Part shown: positions 7,619 through 14,643 of the stretch, piece by piece
Position numbering within the stretch: the first letter of the stretch is position 1
Layout of the letters: each line of letters starts with the position of its first letter
Origin: a virus
Strand: one strand, 5' to 3'
DNA length: 24,709 bases
IMG/VR virus record: IMGVR_UViG_3300026478_000696
Coordinates: 1-24,709 of that record
Program-made: the position numbers and the translations under genes
The notes under the pieces: model-generated
Told to the model about the DNA's origin: nothing
The model's database searches: none
The model's input: the letters and a program-made list of their open reading frames with translations, nothing else

Positions 7619-7646
7619 TTGCGGAATGTCACAGGGATGATATTAT
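7619..7646 (+). promoter_or_regulatory. DUF932 operon promoter with operator
   Basis: -35 TTGCGG (7619-7624), 16-bp spacer, -10 TATTAT (7641-7646). The operator palindrome TGTCACAGGGATGATA (7627-7642) overlaps the spacer and the first two bases of the -10. It is divergent from the methyltransferase promoter 42 bp away, so one repressor could close both. The remainder of the 302-bp gap 7394-7695 holds only these sites and the leader hairpin. Confidence 0.65.
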
Positions 7647-7695
7647 TCAGGCGTCCCCAATACCGGGGGCCAACTCAAAAGGAAGGGTGAAAGCC

Positions 7696-8868
7696 ATGAG
7701 TTACCAGATCGACGTAAGCAAAGGGCAGATGGTGGGCACCGTTAGCGCCCAGTGGGCCAACCGGCCCGACGACCAGCGGTTTACCAGCCTCACGGACCTC
7801 CGAGCGCAGGTCGCCAGCTGGGCCGACCAGAGCAGCGTTCAGAACGTGCTGCCCAACCAGATCAACGCGCTGTACAGCGACGACCAGCCGGACTACCTCG
7901 CCATCGAAGCGGAGGGGGCGACGGTCACCCCCAGCCATTGGGCATTTGATCAGGTCTGCCGAACCGCCGGGGCACCCGCCAACTACCTGCGAAGCCTCCC
8001 CGGGCCGCTTGCCGCCATCAACCTGAACTACGGGCTGCAGACCGCCGAGCAGAAAAGCGTGGCCCTGTACCTGCGCGACCCCGGCGAGAGCGGGCGGCTC
8101 CTGCGCGGCATCACCAGCCCGCGCTACGGGCGCATCTACGACCGCGATGTGGTGGATGCGGTGATGAAGGTGGCGGGCAACGGAACGGGCGATACCCGCT
8201 GGAAGGTGCCCGGGACCATTGAGTGGGGCAGCAAGTTCGGCGTGTCGTACAACCCCAACGTCAATATCACCAAGGAGAACACCACGCTGTACGCCAGCGA
8301 CCGCGACGTGTTCCTCTTCTTGGTCGACGACAAGAACCCGATTGAGGTCGGCAAGCTGCCCAACGGCAACCCGGACCTGATGTTCCGCGGGTTCTACGTG
8401 TGGAACAGCGAGGTCGGGAGCCGCACCTTCGGCTTCGCCTCGATGTACCTGCGCGGGGTCTGCCAGAACCGAAACCTCTGGGGGGTCGAGGACTTCAACC
8501 AGATCGTGTTCAAGCACACGAGCGGCGCACCGGAACGCTTCTTGGAAGAGGCCGAGCCAGCCCTGCTAGAGTTCGCCAACCTCACCGAGTCCCGCCTTGT
8601 CGCGGGAGTCAAAGCAGCCAAGGCGGCTATCGTTGCCCGCAACGAGGAAGACCGGCTGGAGTTCCTTGGGCGCTACGGGTTCACCGAGAAAGCTGCGAAG
8701 AACGTCATCGATACGTGCGTGGTCGAGGAGCAGAAGCTGCCCGAGTCCGTATGGGACTTCGCGCAGGGCGTCTCCGCGGTAGCGCGGCGCGAAACCCTGC
8801 AGGAGAACCGACTTCGGATTGAGCAGGTCGCCGGTCGGATGCTGGATCGGGTGAAGGTGGCGGCGTGA
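7696..8868 (+). CDS. DUF932 family phage/plasmid protein
   Basis: 390 aa. I chose ATG 7696 because AGGAAGGG is correctly spaced for it; the GTG at 7687 lies inside that site. The protein carries the DUF932 (phage/plasmid-like protein) signature: AFDQVCRTAGAPANYLRSLP in the N-terminal third, LLRGITSPRYGRIYDRDVV in the middle, and MFRGFYVWNSEVGSRTFGF followed by YLRGVCQNRNLWG. The C-terminal third is helical and charged. The family is widespread on phages, plasmids and mobile islands; its molecular function is not established. It is the first gene of a four-gene plus-strand operon and has an operator-bearing promoter. The downstream gene's GTG overlaps its stop. Confidence 0.9.
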   Translation: MSYQIDVSKGQMVGTVSAQWANRPDDQRFTSLTDLRAQVASWADQSSVQNVLPNQINALYSDDQPDYLAIEAEGATVTPSHWAFDQVCRTAGAPANYLRSLPGPLAAINLNYGLQTAEQKSVALYLRDPGESGRLLRGITSPRYGRIYDRDVVDAVMKVAGNGTGDTRWKVPGTIEWGSKFGVSYNPNVNITKENTTLYASDRDVFLFLVDDKNPIEVGKLPNGNPDLMFRGFYVWNSEVGSRTFGFASMYLRGVCQNRNLWGVEDFNQIVFKHTSGAPERFLEEAEPALLEFANLTESRLVAGVKAAKAAIVARNEEDRLEFLGRYGFTEKAAKNVIDTCVVEEQKLPESVWDFAQGVSAVARRETLQENRLRIEQVAGRMLDRVKVAA

Positions 8869-9170
8869 GCCGCCAGTACCCATCGCCGGTATTCGACGAC
8901 GCTGTAGATGCAGCGGCGGCAAAGAAGGCTGCGGAGGAGGCGCGTCTCGCGGAGCAACGCGAACGCGCCCGCCGCAGGTTCCGCACCGAGTTCCCGCAAG
9001 TGACAGCCTTTGCTGACGAGTTCCGAGAAAAGTTCGGCGACGGCGTCAGAGTGATCTGGGCGGTAGAGGACGGCAAGTACGTCGGTCGCCCACCTAAACT
9101 TGTGATGGAACAGTATGGAACGCCTGATAAACCCCTGCGAGCGTTGCGGCTCACAGACGAAGATCATTAG
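8865..9170 (+). CDS. hypothetical coiled-coil-like small protein
   Basis: 101 aa, GTG start overlapping the DUF932 stop (GTGA), so probably translated by coupling. Residues about 12-42 are Ala/Glu/Arg-rich and likely a long helix or coiled coil (AAAAKKAAEEARLAEQRERA). The second half has a compact alpha/beta look (FREKFGDGVRVIWAVEDGKY). No recognised family. It overlaps the next gene by 56 bp in another frame. Confidence 0.65.
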   Translation: MSRQYPSPVFDDAVDAAAAKKAAEEARLAEQRERARRRFRTEFPQVTAFADEFREKFGDGVRVIWAVEDGKYVGRPPKLVMEQYGTPDKPLRALRLTDEDH

Positions 9171-9441
9171 AACGCAAACCGACCCGAGAACGGGCTACAT
9201 CAAACGGCGGCGCGAGTGCGTCGGCTGCGCGGCCCGCTCGACGACGCTCGACGCACCTCCAGTACACGAGAAGCCCCCGCTGACCGCGTACCAAGCGGGG
9301 CGCATAGACCGCCGGTCGGCACGCATCAACGCCGCGATGGCGCGAGCGAATCTTGGAACAACGGTCAACTTTCGGGACGGCACAGGTGCCGCGCCCACGG
9401 ACCTGCTAGAGGAGATGAAAGCAAAATGTGGATTTTCTTGA
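9115..9441 (+). CDS. zinc-ribbon protein, NrdR-like N-terminus
   Basis: 108 aa. A four-cysteine zinc ribbon sits at the N-terminus: CERCG (residues 8-12), then about 23 residues later CVGCAAR, separated by 'TDPRTGYIKRRRE'. This spacing and the Arg-rich hairpin resemble the zinc ribbon of NrdR, but the ATP-cone that defines NrdR is absent, so it is not NrdR itself. The rest is short and basic, perhaps DNA-binding (AYQAGRIDRRSARINAAMAR). The start overlaps the previous gene; no strong ribosome site is seen, consistent with coupling. It is likely a phage DNA-binding or regulatory protein; the function is inference. Confidence 0.7.
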   Translation: MERLINPCERCGSQTKIIRTQTDPRTGYIKRRRECVGCAARSTTLDAPPVHEKPPLTAYQAGRIDRRSARINAAMARANLGTTVNFRDGTGAAPTDLLEEMKAKCGFS

Positions 9442-9848
9442 ACGACGCCTTTTTGTCGATAGTACAACCCAAGCCCCACGACGTTCCCAAACCCCTGCGT
9501 GGACGCGACCTGCTACTGGTGCGCGGTCGAAAGAAGGGTGACCTGCAGCGCGTGTTCCCAAACGTGCGCGTCACGCGCACCCCGAACCGTGACTATATGT
9601 TCCGCGCCTTTGTGCCGCGGCACCGCGTGATGGAGACGATCTCGCGGAGGCTACTCGACATGGAGTACACGAACTTTAAGGATTCGGTTCGCAACGACGA
9701 GCGACACGATGCGTACCTAAAGGTCTGGACGACGATGTACCAGTACCAAGGCGGGTCGTTTCGGTCGAAGCCGACCTACCAGAGCTACGGCGACACAGAT
9801 GATCGCAGCTACCTGCTCTGGCCCGACGAACACTACGCGGGCAACTGA
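9426..9848 (+). CDS. conserved hypothetical protein
   Basis: 140 aa from ATG 9426, preceded by GAGGAG about ten bases upstream; it overlaps the previous gene by 16 bp. It begins MWIFLNDAFLSIVQ and has the pieces LLLVRGRKKGDLQRVFPNV, DYMFRAFVPRHRVMETI and NFKDSVRNDERHDAYLKVWT. I recall similar short conserved proteins in phages and in many bacteria with this 'MWIFLNDAFLSIV' start, without a known function. No metal or catalytic motif stands out. It closes the DUF932 operon and faces the convergent helicase gene six bases away. Confidence 0.75.
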   Translation: MWIFLNDAFLSIVQPKPHDVPKPLRGRDLLLVRGRKKGDLQRVFPNVRVTRTPNRDYMFRAFVPRHRVMETISRRLLDMEYTNFKDSVRNDERHDAYLKVWTTMYQYQGGSFRSKPTYQSYGDTDDRSYLLWPDEHYAGN

Positions 9849-9854
9849 CGCGCC

Positions 9855-11345
9855 CTAGCGGATATTGAACCGCCGCTGTTCAAAGACGAAGTCGGCCTCT
9901 TCGTCGCCCGGGGTTCCAATCAGGTCGTGATAGCGCGACTTGGCGACGCGAATCAGAGTGAAGTCCGGGTAGCGGTGAACCACCACCCCGATATCTGCCT
10001 TGTTGTACCAATGCGCCGAGTCCGATATGTCGTAGAGCGTCGGGACACGGTAGTCGCCCTTATCATCCTTCTGCTGCTTCGCGGGGTGAGCGACGATCAC
10101 CACGTGGACCATGAGCTTTCGCGCAAACCGGCGCAGCGCCTTGATAGCGCGTCCGGTGTACTCCGTCAGGCTTTCCTCGCGGCTGCGGGCGTGGTCCATC
10201 TCGTTCCACGGGTCGATGACAATCACCTTGCACCCGTGCTGGATCACAGCCGCCTCTGCCTTGTCGAGCATCCACTCTAGGGTGACGTCCTCGTCCTCGT
10301 TCGGCACGAGGAACGTGAAGTGCTGGTCGATCCATTGGTCCGCGGCAGCAAGCTCGCGGCTGTCGCAATGGCTCGTCGGCTTCTGGCAAAACCACGTGCG
10401 GAGGTTGCGGCGGTGATCGCGTTGCGGCATTTGCTCAAACGAGGCGAACGCGACGTTCAACCCGTACCGGTCGACCAAGCGACAAAAGATGTCGTTGACC
10501 ACCGACGACTTGCCGTGCGACGGGATGCCGGTAAACACCGCGAGATCGCCAAGCCGCACCTTGTATCGGTCGACGAGCTTCTTCATCGGGATGTCGTAAA
10601 CCGGCGCTTCTGGTGCTGGCGGCAACTCGCTCATGCGATAGACGCCGTCGACGCGCAGCCATTGCGCTCGATCCAGCGTTGCCGCGACGCCCTTCGGCCC
10701 GTAGTGGATCAGCACCTCGTTGAGGTCTTTGAGCCGCCGCTCGCGGTCCTCCGGGTGCTTCGGATACGTGACGTACTTGCACCGGAAGCGCCCGAGGCGC
10801 ACCGATAGATCGTGCATCAGGTTCGCGCCGGGAGCGTCGCCGTCGACCGCGAGAACGACGGTGGTCACGCGCTCGACTGAAAGGAGGGATCGCGCCTCCT
10901 GCAGGAATGTGTACTTGCTCGTATCGTTTGGCAGCGGCTTATCCGGTGCGCCGCCCGGGACCGAAACTGCTCGGAGCCATCCCGCCTGAATGGCTGCCAG
11001 CGCATCAAGTTCGCCCTCGGTGATGACCAGCGGCTGGTTGATCAGCGAATCATCGCGGAGGATGTCCTCGTTCCAGAAACATTGCACGCCGCCCTTGTCC
11101 TGCCAGAACCTCTTCTCGCCGCCGAGCGTGCGGAACTTTCGATTGACGACTTTGCCTTCCCGTAGAAACGGGATGCATAGCGCCTCAATACCACCTGTTC
11201 CAACGAGGGCGTGCAGCCCCAGCTTGAGCGCCAACTCCGGGTCGAGGTGTCGCGCTTCCAGTCCTTCCTGAATCGAATGAGTTAGTCCTTCCACCAGTTC
11301 CTCCGCTCCATCCACAGTGAAAACAATGCCAAACGGCCCGCCCAT
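9855..11345 (-). CDS. TOPRIM primase / DnaB-type helicase (T7 gp4-like, lacking zinc ribbon)
   Basis: Up to 496 aa. A TOPRIM domain (about residues 105-200) shows LVITEGELDAL (E110, E112, D114) and VVLAVDGDAPG (D168, D170). A RecA-fold helicase follows, with Walker A GIPSHGKSS (273-281) and Walker B VIVIDPWNEM (D378). This is the primase-helicase architecture of T7 gp4, acting at the replication fork. The zinc ribbon that normally begins such proteins lies upstream in a different frame (11185-11520). The start is unsure: ATG 11345 has a ribosome site too close, whereas GTG 11294 has GGAGG five bases upstream and starts just before conserved sequence (LEARHLDPELALKLG). Either it is a separately translated polypeptide or it is joined to the zinc ribbon by a +1 shift. 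Confidence 0.9.
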   Translation of the reverse strand: MGGPFGIVFTVDGAEELVEGLTHSIQEGLEARHLDPELALKLGLHALVGTGGIEALCIPFLREGKVVNRKFRTLGGEKRFWQDKGGVQCFWNEDILRDDSLINQPLVITEGELDALAAIQAGWLRAVSVPGGAPDKPLPNDTSKYTFLQEARSLLSVERVTTVVLAVDGDAPGANLMHDLSVRLGRFRCKYVTYPKHPEDRERRLKDLNEVLIHYGPKGVAATLDRAQWLRVDGVYRMSELPPAPEAPVYDIPMKKLVDRYKVRLGDLAVFTGIPSHGKSSVVNDIFCRLVDRYGLNVAFASFEQMPQRDHRRNLRTWFCQKPTSHCDSRELAAADQWIDQHFTFLVPNEDEDVTLEWMLDKAEAAVIQHGCKVIVIDPWNEMDHARSREESLTEYTGRAIKALRRFARKLMVHVVIVAHPAKQQKDDKGDYRVPTLYDISDSAHWYNKADIGVVVHRYPDFTLIRVAKSRYHDLIGTPGDEEADFVFEQRRFNIR

Positions 11346-11520
11346 CCTCTAGAAGCCCGCCGTGTATCTGCGTCGGTCCGACGGCGACGCTCAAGCACGG
11401 CTTGCGCTTGTTCATACTTTTTCTGGAATCGCTGCACTTGGGGCAGATCGTGTAGTGATTGCCCGAGTCGTACTTCCGCAGTCGAATTCCCTCGGCGTTG
11501 AGCTTGTCGGCGACGCTCAT
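11185..11520 (-). CDS. primase zinc-ribbon module, separate frame
   Basis: 111 aa from ATG 11520, which overlaps the previous gene's stop (TGATG). It has C26-PK-C29 (NHYTICPKCS) and C66-FH-C69 (VWHCFHCGWSG), with the intervening RKPCLSV strand, matching the N-terminal zinc ribbon of phage T7-type primases that reads the priming site. After residue about 75 the sequence (TGGRTNSFDSGR onward) is probably an out-of-frame tail, since the other frame there codes for conserved TOPRIM-helicase sequence. Zinc ribbon and helicase are thus offset by +1. This may be a genuine split gene, a programmed shift, or a sequencing or assembly error. Confidence 0.75.
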   Translation of the reverse strand: MSVADKLNAEGIRLRKYDSGNHYTICPKCSDSRKSMNKRKPCLSVAVGPTQIHGGLLEDGRAVWHCFHCGWSGGTGGRTNSFDSGRTGSATPRPGVGAQAGAARPRWNRWY

Positions 11521-12308
11521 CAGCCGCCCACCCCAAATGCGTCGCGCCCCACCGGACCCTTCGGCCTCGCGGTCGCCGCGTCGTCCCACCGGCCTTGGTT
11601 AAGCCACGTGGTGGGGTGTGCGATGTACTTCTCATCCTTGCCCGCCGTTGCCGCACCGTAGGCTTGAGCGCCAGCGAGTAGGCGAGGGGCAGCCTCGCCC
11701 CCGAGGTGGCGCTTGGCGGTCTGGTAGGCGCGGAATGCGGCGAGCTTGCCCACCTTGCGTGGATACGCAGCCCACCACGCCTCAAACTCACCGGTGTAGG
11801 CGACGGTCTTTTTGCAATTCTCACCGCGATGAGAGTCCTCGACAGCCCCACCGTCAGCCGTAGGCTGATCGATAGTTTTATCTTCTGAAGTAGAAGATGA
11901 AGATGAAGATGAAGGGGTTGGCTTTTGCTTGGACATTTGGTTATTCTTTTGGTTAAGCAAAGTCGGGTTTCCGCCTAGCTTCCCAGCAGCCGCACGGACG
12001 TTTCGAATTTGCTCATCCCGAATCATTCGGCGGCTGAAGATCGCGCCACTCTCATCGCGGGAGAAAACTCCTGCGGCTTCCAACTCGTCCAGCAGCCCCT
12101 GCACAACGTCCATCGGTTCGCCGACGGCCCTGCTGATCTGCAGGTCTGTCATCGGCCTGCCGTTGACCGCCAGCACCCCGTACGGGGACGCCTCGTGCAT
12201 GATGCACATGAGTTCGATCCACAGCCCTCGTGCCGCGAGACAGCACGTCGACAGCGACGGGTCTTTGCGCCAATCGGCGGGATAAAACTGGAACGCGGGG
12301 CGCTTCAT
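11520..12308 (-). CDS. replication initiator / helicase-loader-like protein
   Basis: 262 aa. The N-terminal ~110 residues (FQFYPADWRKDPSLSTCCLA, then GLWIELMCIMHEASPYGVL) match the winged-helix domain of phage replication proteins of the DUF1376/replisome-organizer kind. A Ser-rich linker follows (a run of seven Ser at about residues 132-139). The C-terminal domain has FEAWWAAYPRKVGKLAAFRA and AHPTTWLNQGRWDD, a pattern seen in many phage replication proteins. By analogy it would bind the origin and load the helicase encoded two genes downstream. It is the first gene after an operator-bearing promoter. The linker-coding DNA is an AT-rich island in GC-rich surroundings, as in lambda O, where the origin lies inside the gene. 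Confidence 0.8.
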   Translation of the reverse strand: MKRPAFQFYPADWRKDPSLSTCCLAARGLWIELMCIMHEASPYGVLAVNGRPMTDLQISRAVGEPMDVVQGLLDELEAAGVFSRDESGAIFSRRMIRDEQIRNVRAAAGKLGGNPTLLNQKNNQMSKQKPTPSSSSSSSTSEDKTIDQPTADGGAVEDSHRGENCKKTVAYTGEFEAWWAAYPRKVGKLAAFRAYQTAKRHLGGEAAPRLLAGAQAYGAATAGKDEKYIAHPTTWLNQGRWDDAATARPKGPVGRDAFGVGG

Positions 12309-12365
12309 GGTCGCCCCCGGGTTTGTTCAAACGGTGATACTGACGGCACGCCATCCTCCAAACGC

Positions 12366-12407
12366 TGTCATGGGCGTGATAATTATGTCTCACTCACATT
12401 AGGTCAA
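12366..12407 (-). promoter_or_regulatory. replication operon promoter with operator
   Basis: Minus strand: -35 TTGACC (12407-12402), 17-bp spacer, -10 AATTAT (12384-12379). The palindrome TGTCATGGGCGTGATA (12366-12381) overlaps the -10 and start point rather than the spacer. It differs from the operator at 13573 only in its two central bases. The rest of the 129-bp gap (12309-12437) shows nothing else. Confidence 0.65.
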
Positions 12408-12437
12408 GTCCTTGCGGCAAATGAGATGCGTCTGGCA

Positions 12438-12785
12438 CTAGCCGACTTCGACAATGTCGACGTCATACAGCGCCTTGAGCAGCTTCTTTTTGATCCGGTA
12501 CTCCGGCGTTCGAGTGGGCTTGGACTTCACGTCCTCCGTGATGATTTCGCCGGTCGATACGCGCCGATAGCGAAAGTCCGCGATGTACGCACATACCTTG
12601 ATCCCGTTCACGACAAGGTTGTGTCGGGGCTGAAGCTCAAGTTCCGCAATCTCTCCAACCCGCAGCAGATTCTTGAGGTAGACATATCGGGTCGCCTCTG
12701 CCTTGGAGGCGAAGACGACACCGTCGATTTCGGTCTTGATGTTCCGAAACTTAGAGGAACTACCGCGAGCAAACCGCAGGGGCAT
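12438..12785 (-). CDS. DUF1064 family putative nuclease
   Basis: 115 aa. The family signature is clear: a DGVVFASKAEATRYVYLKN segment, the GEIAELELQPRHNL segment, AYIADFRYR, and EIITEDVKSKPTRTPEYRIK. DUF1064 proteins are small phage proteins predicted to have a PD-(D/E)xK restriction-endonuclease-like fold. The D of ADF, the E-x-x-K of EDVKS and an upstream E fit such an active site. They may process recombination or replication intermediates; this is family-level inference. It starts 101 bp from the divergent repressor gene and lies upstream of the replication operon, which however has its own promoter. Confidence 0.85.
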   Translation of the reverse strand: MPLRFARGSSSKFRNIKTEIDGVVFASKAEATRYVYLKNLLRVGEIAELELQPRHNLVVNGIKVCAYIADFRYRRVSTGEIITEDVKSKPTRTPEYRIKKKLLKALYDVDIVEVG

Positions 12786-12845
12786 GGGTTATCCGTGTTG
12801 CGCGCAGTGGAGAAGCGCTTTGGTTTGTGAAGAACTAAAAGTTTT

Positions 12846-12861
12846 TGTGATGAGGATCATA
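12846..12861. promoter_or_regulatory. variant operator upstream of repressor gene
   Basis: TGTGATGAGGATCATA is a palindrome of the same length and layout as the six operators, but with C replaced by G at position 4 of both half-sites. It lies 25-40 bp before the repressor GTG, so it could mediate autoregulation or Cro-like discrimination. No good -35/-10 pair is visible beside it. Confidence 0.3.
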
Positions 12862-12886
12862 AAAATTCGCAAGGAGGGCCACCGGT

Positions 12887-13501
12887 GTGACTGTTAAAAA
12901 GAATGCGTCCCGTGATAGCTTCAAGTCGTTCATGGAAAAGCGCGGCCTGAAACCGCACCCATGGGCGAAGAAGGCAGGAGTTCGATCCAGCACTCTCTAC
13001 AACTACTTGAGCGGAGTCAGCGCAAATCTGACAGCCGACACGCTGCAGAAACTTGCAAAAGCCGCCAGCACGTCTGTTGATGAACTGCTTGGTAATACCC
13101 CTGTTGCGTCTAAAGCTACGCCGCCACAGATGGTTCGCGTCGAAGCTGTGGTTGGCATCTACGGGAGGGTATTCAGCGTGGACGACCAAGCGTTTGTTGC
13201 CAGACCGATTGGGCTGCCGACCGATGTCGAAGTGCTTGCCGCCAGAATAGACAAAGACGGCCTGCATCCAATCCCCGGTGGATGGACGCTGTTTTACGAG
13301 AAGCAAGCACGACCGCCGGACGCCCTCATCGGCAAGCTGGCAGTAGTAGACGTCACGGCGCAAAAGCAGCGTCTGGTCAGAGAGATTCAGCGCGGCTCGC
13401 AGGCTGGGTTGTACACGCTGACGGCGTGGAACGCTGCTGCGCTGATCGACGTAGAGGTTGATGCGGCTCATGCTGTCGTTTCGATTGCCCAAGTCGTTTG
13501 A
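12887..13501 (+). CDS. CI-like phage repressor (XRE HTH + S24-like domain)
   Basis: 204 aa, GTG start with AAGGAGGG eight bases upstream. Residues about 20-70 form an XRE-type helix-turn-helix (PHPWAKKAGVRSSTLYNYLS, then TADTLQKLAKAASTSVDELLG). The C-terminal half (about 85-204) resembles the S24/LexA repressor fold (GGWTLFYEKQARPPDALIGK, then LAVVDVTAQKQRLVREI). The catalytic Ser-Lys dyad is not evident: no SMxP-like motif, and Arg stands where 'vKrl' usually supplies Lys. It may therefore be unable to self-cleave. It sits between divergent replication and recombination blocks, the usual place for an immunity repressor, and is the best candidate to bind the recurring TRTCAYNNNNRTGAYA sites. 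Confidence 0.82.
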   Translation: MTVKKNASRDSFKSFMEKRGLKPHPWAKKAGVRSSTLYNYLSGVSANLTADTLQKLAKAASTSVDELLGNTPVASKATPPQMVRVEAVVGIYGRVFSVDDQAFVARPIGLPTDVEVLAARIDKDGLHPIPGGWTLFYEKQARPPDALIGKLAVVDVTAQKQRLVREIQRGSQAGLYTLTAWNAAALIDVEVDAAHAVVSIAQVV

Positions 13502-13508
13502 AGAAAAG

Positions 13509-13592
13509 TATCACCGAAAAAACAGTTAGACGCTAGAAAATATCACGACCCGAACATTTCCTATTGCGTAACTGTCATGCCCGTGATATCTT
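13509..13592 (+). promoter_or_regulatory. recombination operon promoter with operator cluster
   Basis: -35 TTGCGT (13564-13569), 17-bp spacer, -10 TATCTT (13587-13592). The palindrome TGTCATGCCCGTGATA (13573-13588) covers the spacer and first two -10 bases. Two further strong half-sites, TATCACC at 13509 and TATCACG at 13541, lie exactly 32 and 64 bp upstream of it, about three helical turns apart. The exonuclease gene starts 36 bp after the -10. Confidence 0.6.
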
Positions 13593-13628
13593 CCGGTTTA
13601 CCGCATTGGGCGGCAACCGGAGGATTTC

Positions 13629-14630
13629 ATGGGCGCAATCGCAGTAAGCAACGAGGCCGAATGGCTCTCGCTACGTGACAGTCACGTAGGTGGTTCGGAA
13701 GTCGCCAGCCTGTTCTATCGCTGGCGATACGCAGACGGCACCGAGGCCGTCCTGCACCTGTACGAGACCCCGCCCGAGGGCGCGACCCTCGTCGAGAGTC
13801 TTTCCCCCTTCAAGACCGGCTACCGCCTCTGGCAGGAGAAGGCCGGTCGCGTCATGCCCGACGATTTGTCGAGCAACGAGCGCGTGCAGGCGGGCAACTT
13901 CCTTGAGCCTGCGCTTGCCGCGTGGGCCGGGGAGAAGTTCAAGTGGAAGCTCCGCAAGGTGCGCCGCTACTGCACCCACGCCACGGTGACGGGGTGGGGA
14001 GCCAGCCTCGACTACGAGGCGCACGAGCCGGGGTTCCCGCCGATTGAGTTCAAGAACGTCGATGGCTTGGCGTTCCGCGACAGCTGGGCGGTCGAAGGCG
14101 ACGAGATCATCATGCCGCCCCTCAACTACGTCCTGCAGCTACAGCACCAGATCGGCGCAGTAGGCGCGGACCACGGCTGGATCGTCGCGTGTGTGGGCGG
14201 CAACCGCCTCCTGCGCGGGCGCATTGAGCGGCACGAGCCGACGCAGCAGAAGATTGCCGAGGCCATCGCCGCCTTCTGGGAAGGAGTCGAGACCGGCACC
14301 GAACCCAAGTGGGTCGCCGACTACGACAGCGTTGCCGAGACCTACCGCTACGGTAGCAAGGCACTGCAGGTCGACCTCACCGCCGACGGCGACCTGCCGC
14401 AACTCTGCGCGGACTACCTCGCCCGCAAGGCCGAGGCCGACCAGCTAGAGGCCACCATCTCGCATCTCAAGGGGCAGATCGCCTCCAAGCTCGGTGACGC
14501 CGCCAAGGCGGTCGCGTCGGGCTACCGGATGTCATGGCCCGTAGTCGAGCGCCCGGAAAAGGTCATTCCGGAGCGCATTCAGAAAGCGCTCACGTATCGG
14601 GGCGCTTTGACCATCACTCCAACCTTGTGA
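13629..14630 (+). CDS. YqaJ-family viral exonuclease (lambda Exo-like)
   Basis: 333 aa; GGAGGATTTC before the ATG fixes the start. The YqaJ pattern is present: EWLSLRDSHVGGSEVASLFY at the N-terminus, NFLEPALAAWAGEKF (E93), TGWGASLDYEA (D128), PIEFKNV (E140, K142) and YVLQLQHQIGAVGADHGWIV. E93, D128 and the E-x-K at 140-142 fit the metal-binding active site of the PD-(D/E)xK fold. The enzyme resects dsDNA 5'-3' to give 3' tails for the annealase encoded next. It is the first gene of the early plus-strand operon, under the operator-bearing promoter. Confidence 0.92.
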   Translation: MGAIAVSNEAEWLSLRDSHVGGSEVASLFYRWRYADGTEAVLHLYETPPEGATLVESLSPFKTGYRLWQEKAGRVMPDDLSSNERVQAGNFLEPALAAWAGEKFKWKLRKVRRYCTHATVTGWGASLDYEAHEPGFPPIEFKNVDGLAFRDSWAVEGDEIIMPPLNYVLQLQHQIGAVGADHGWIVACVGGNRLLRGRIERHEPTQQKIAEAIAAFWEGVETGTEPKWVADYDSVAETYRYGSKALQVDLTADGDLPQLCADYLARKAEADQLEATISHLKGQIASKLGDAAKAVASGYRMSWPVVERPEKVIPERIQKALTYRGALTITPTL

Positions 14631-14643
14631 GGAAGGGCACACC

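Noticed and set aside
9115-9441. NrdR transcriptional repressor
   Set aside because: The zinc ribbon is similar but the ATP-cone domain is missing.
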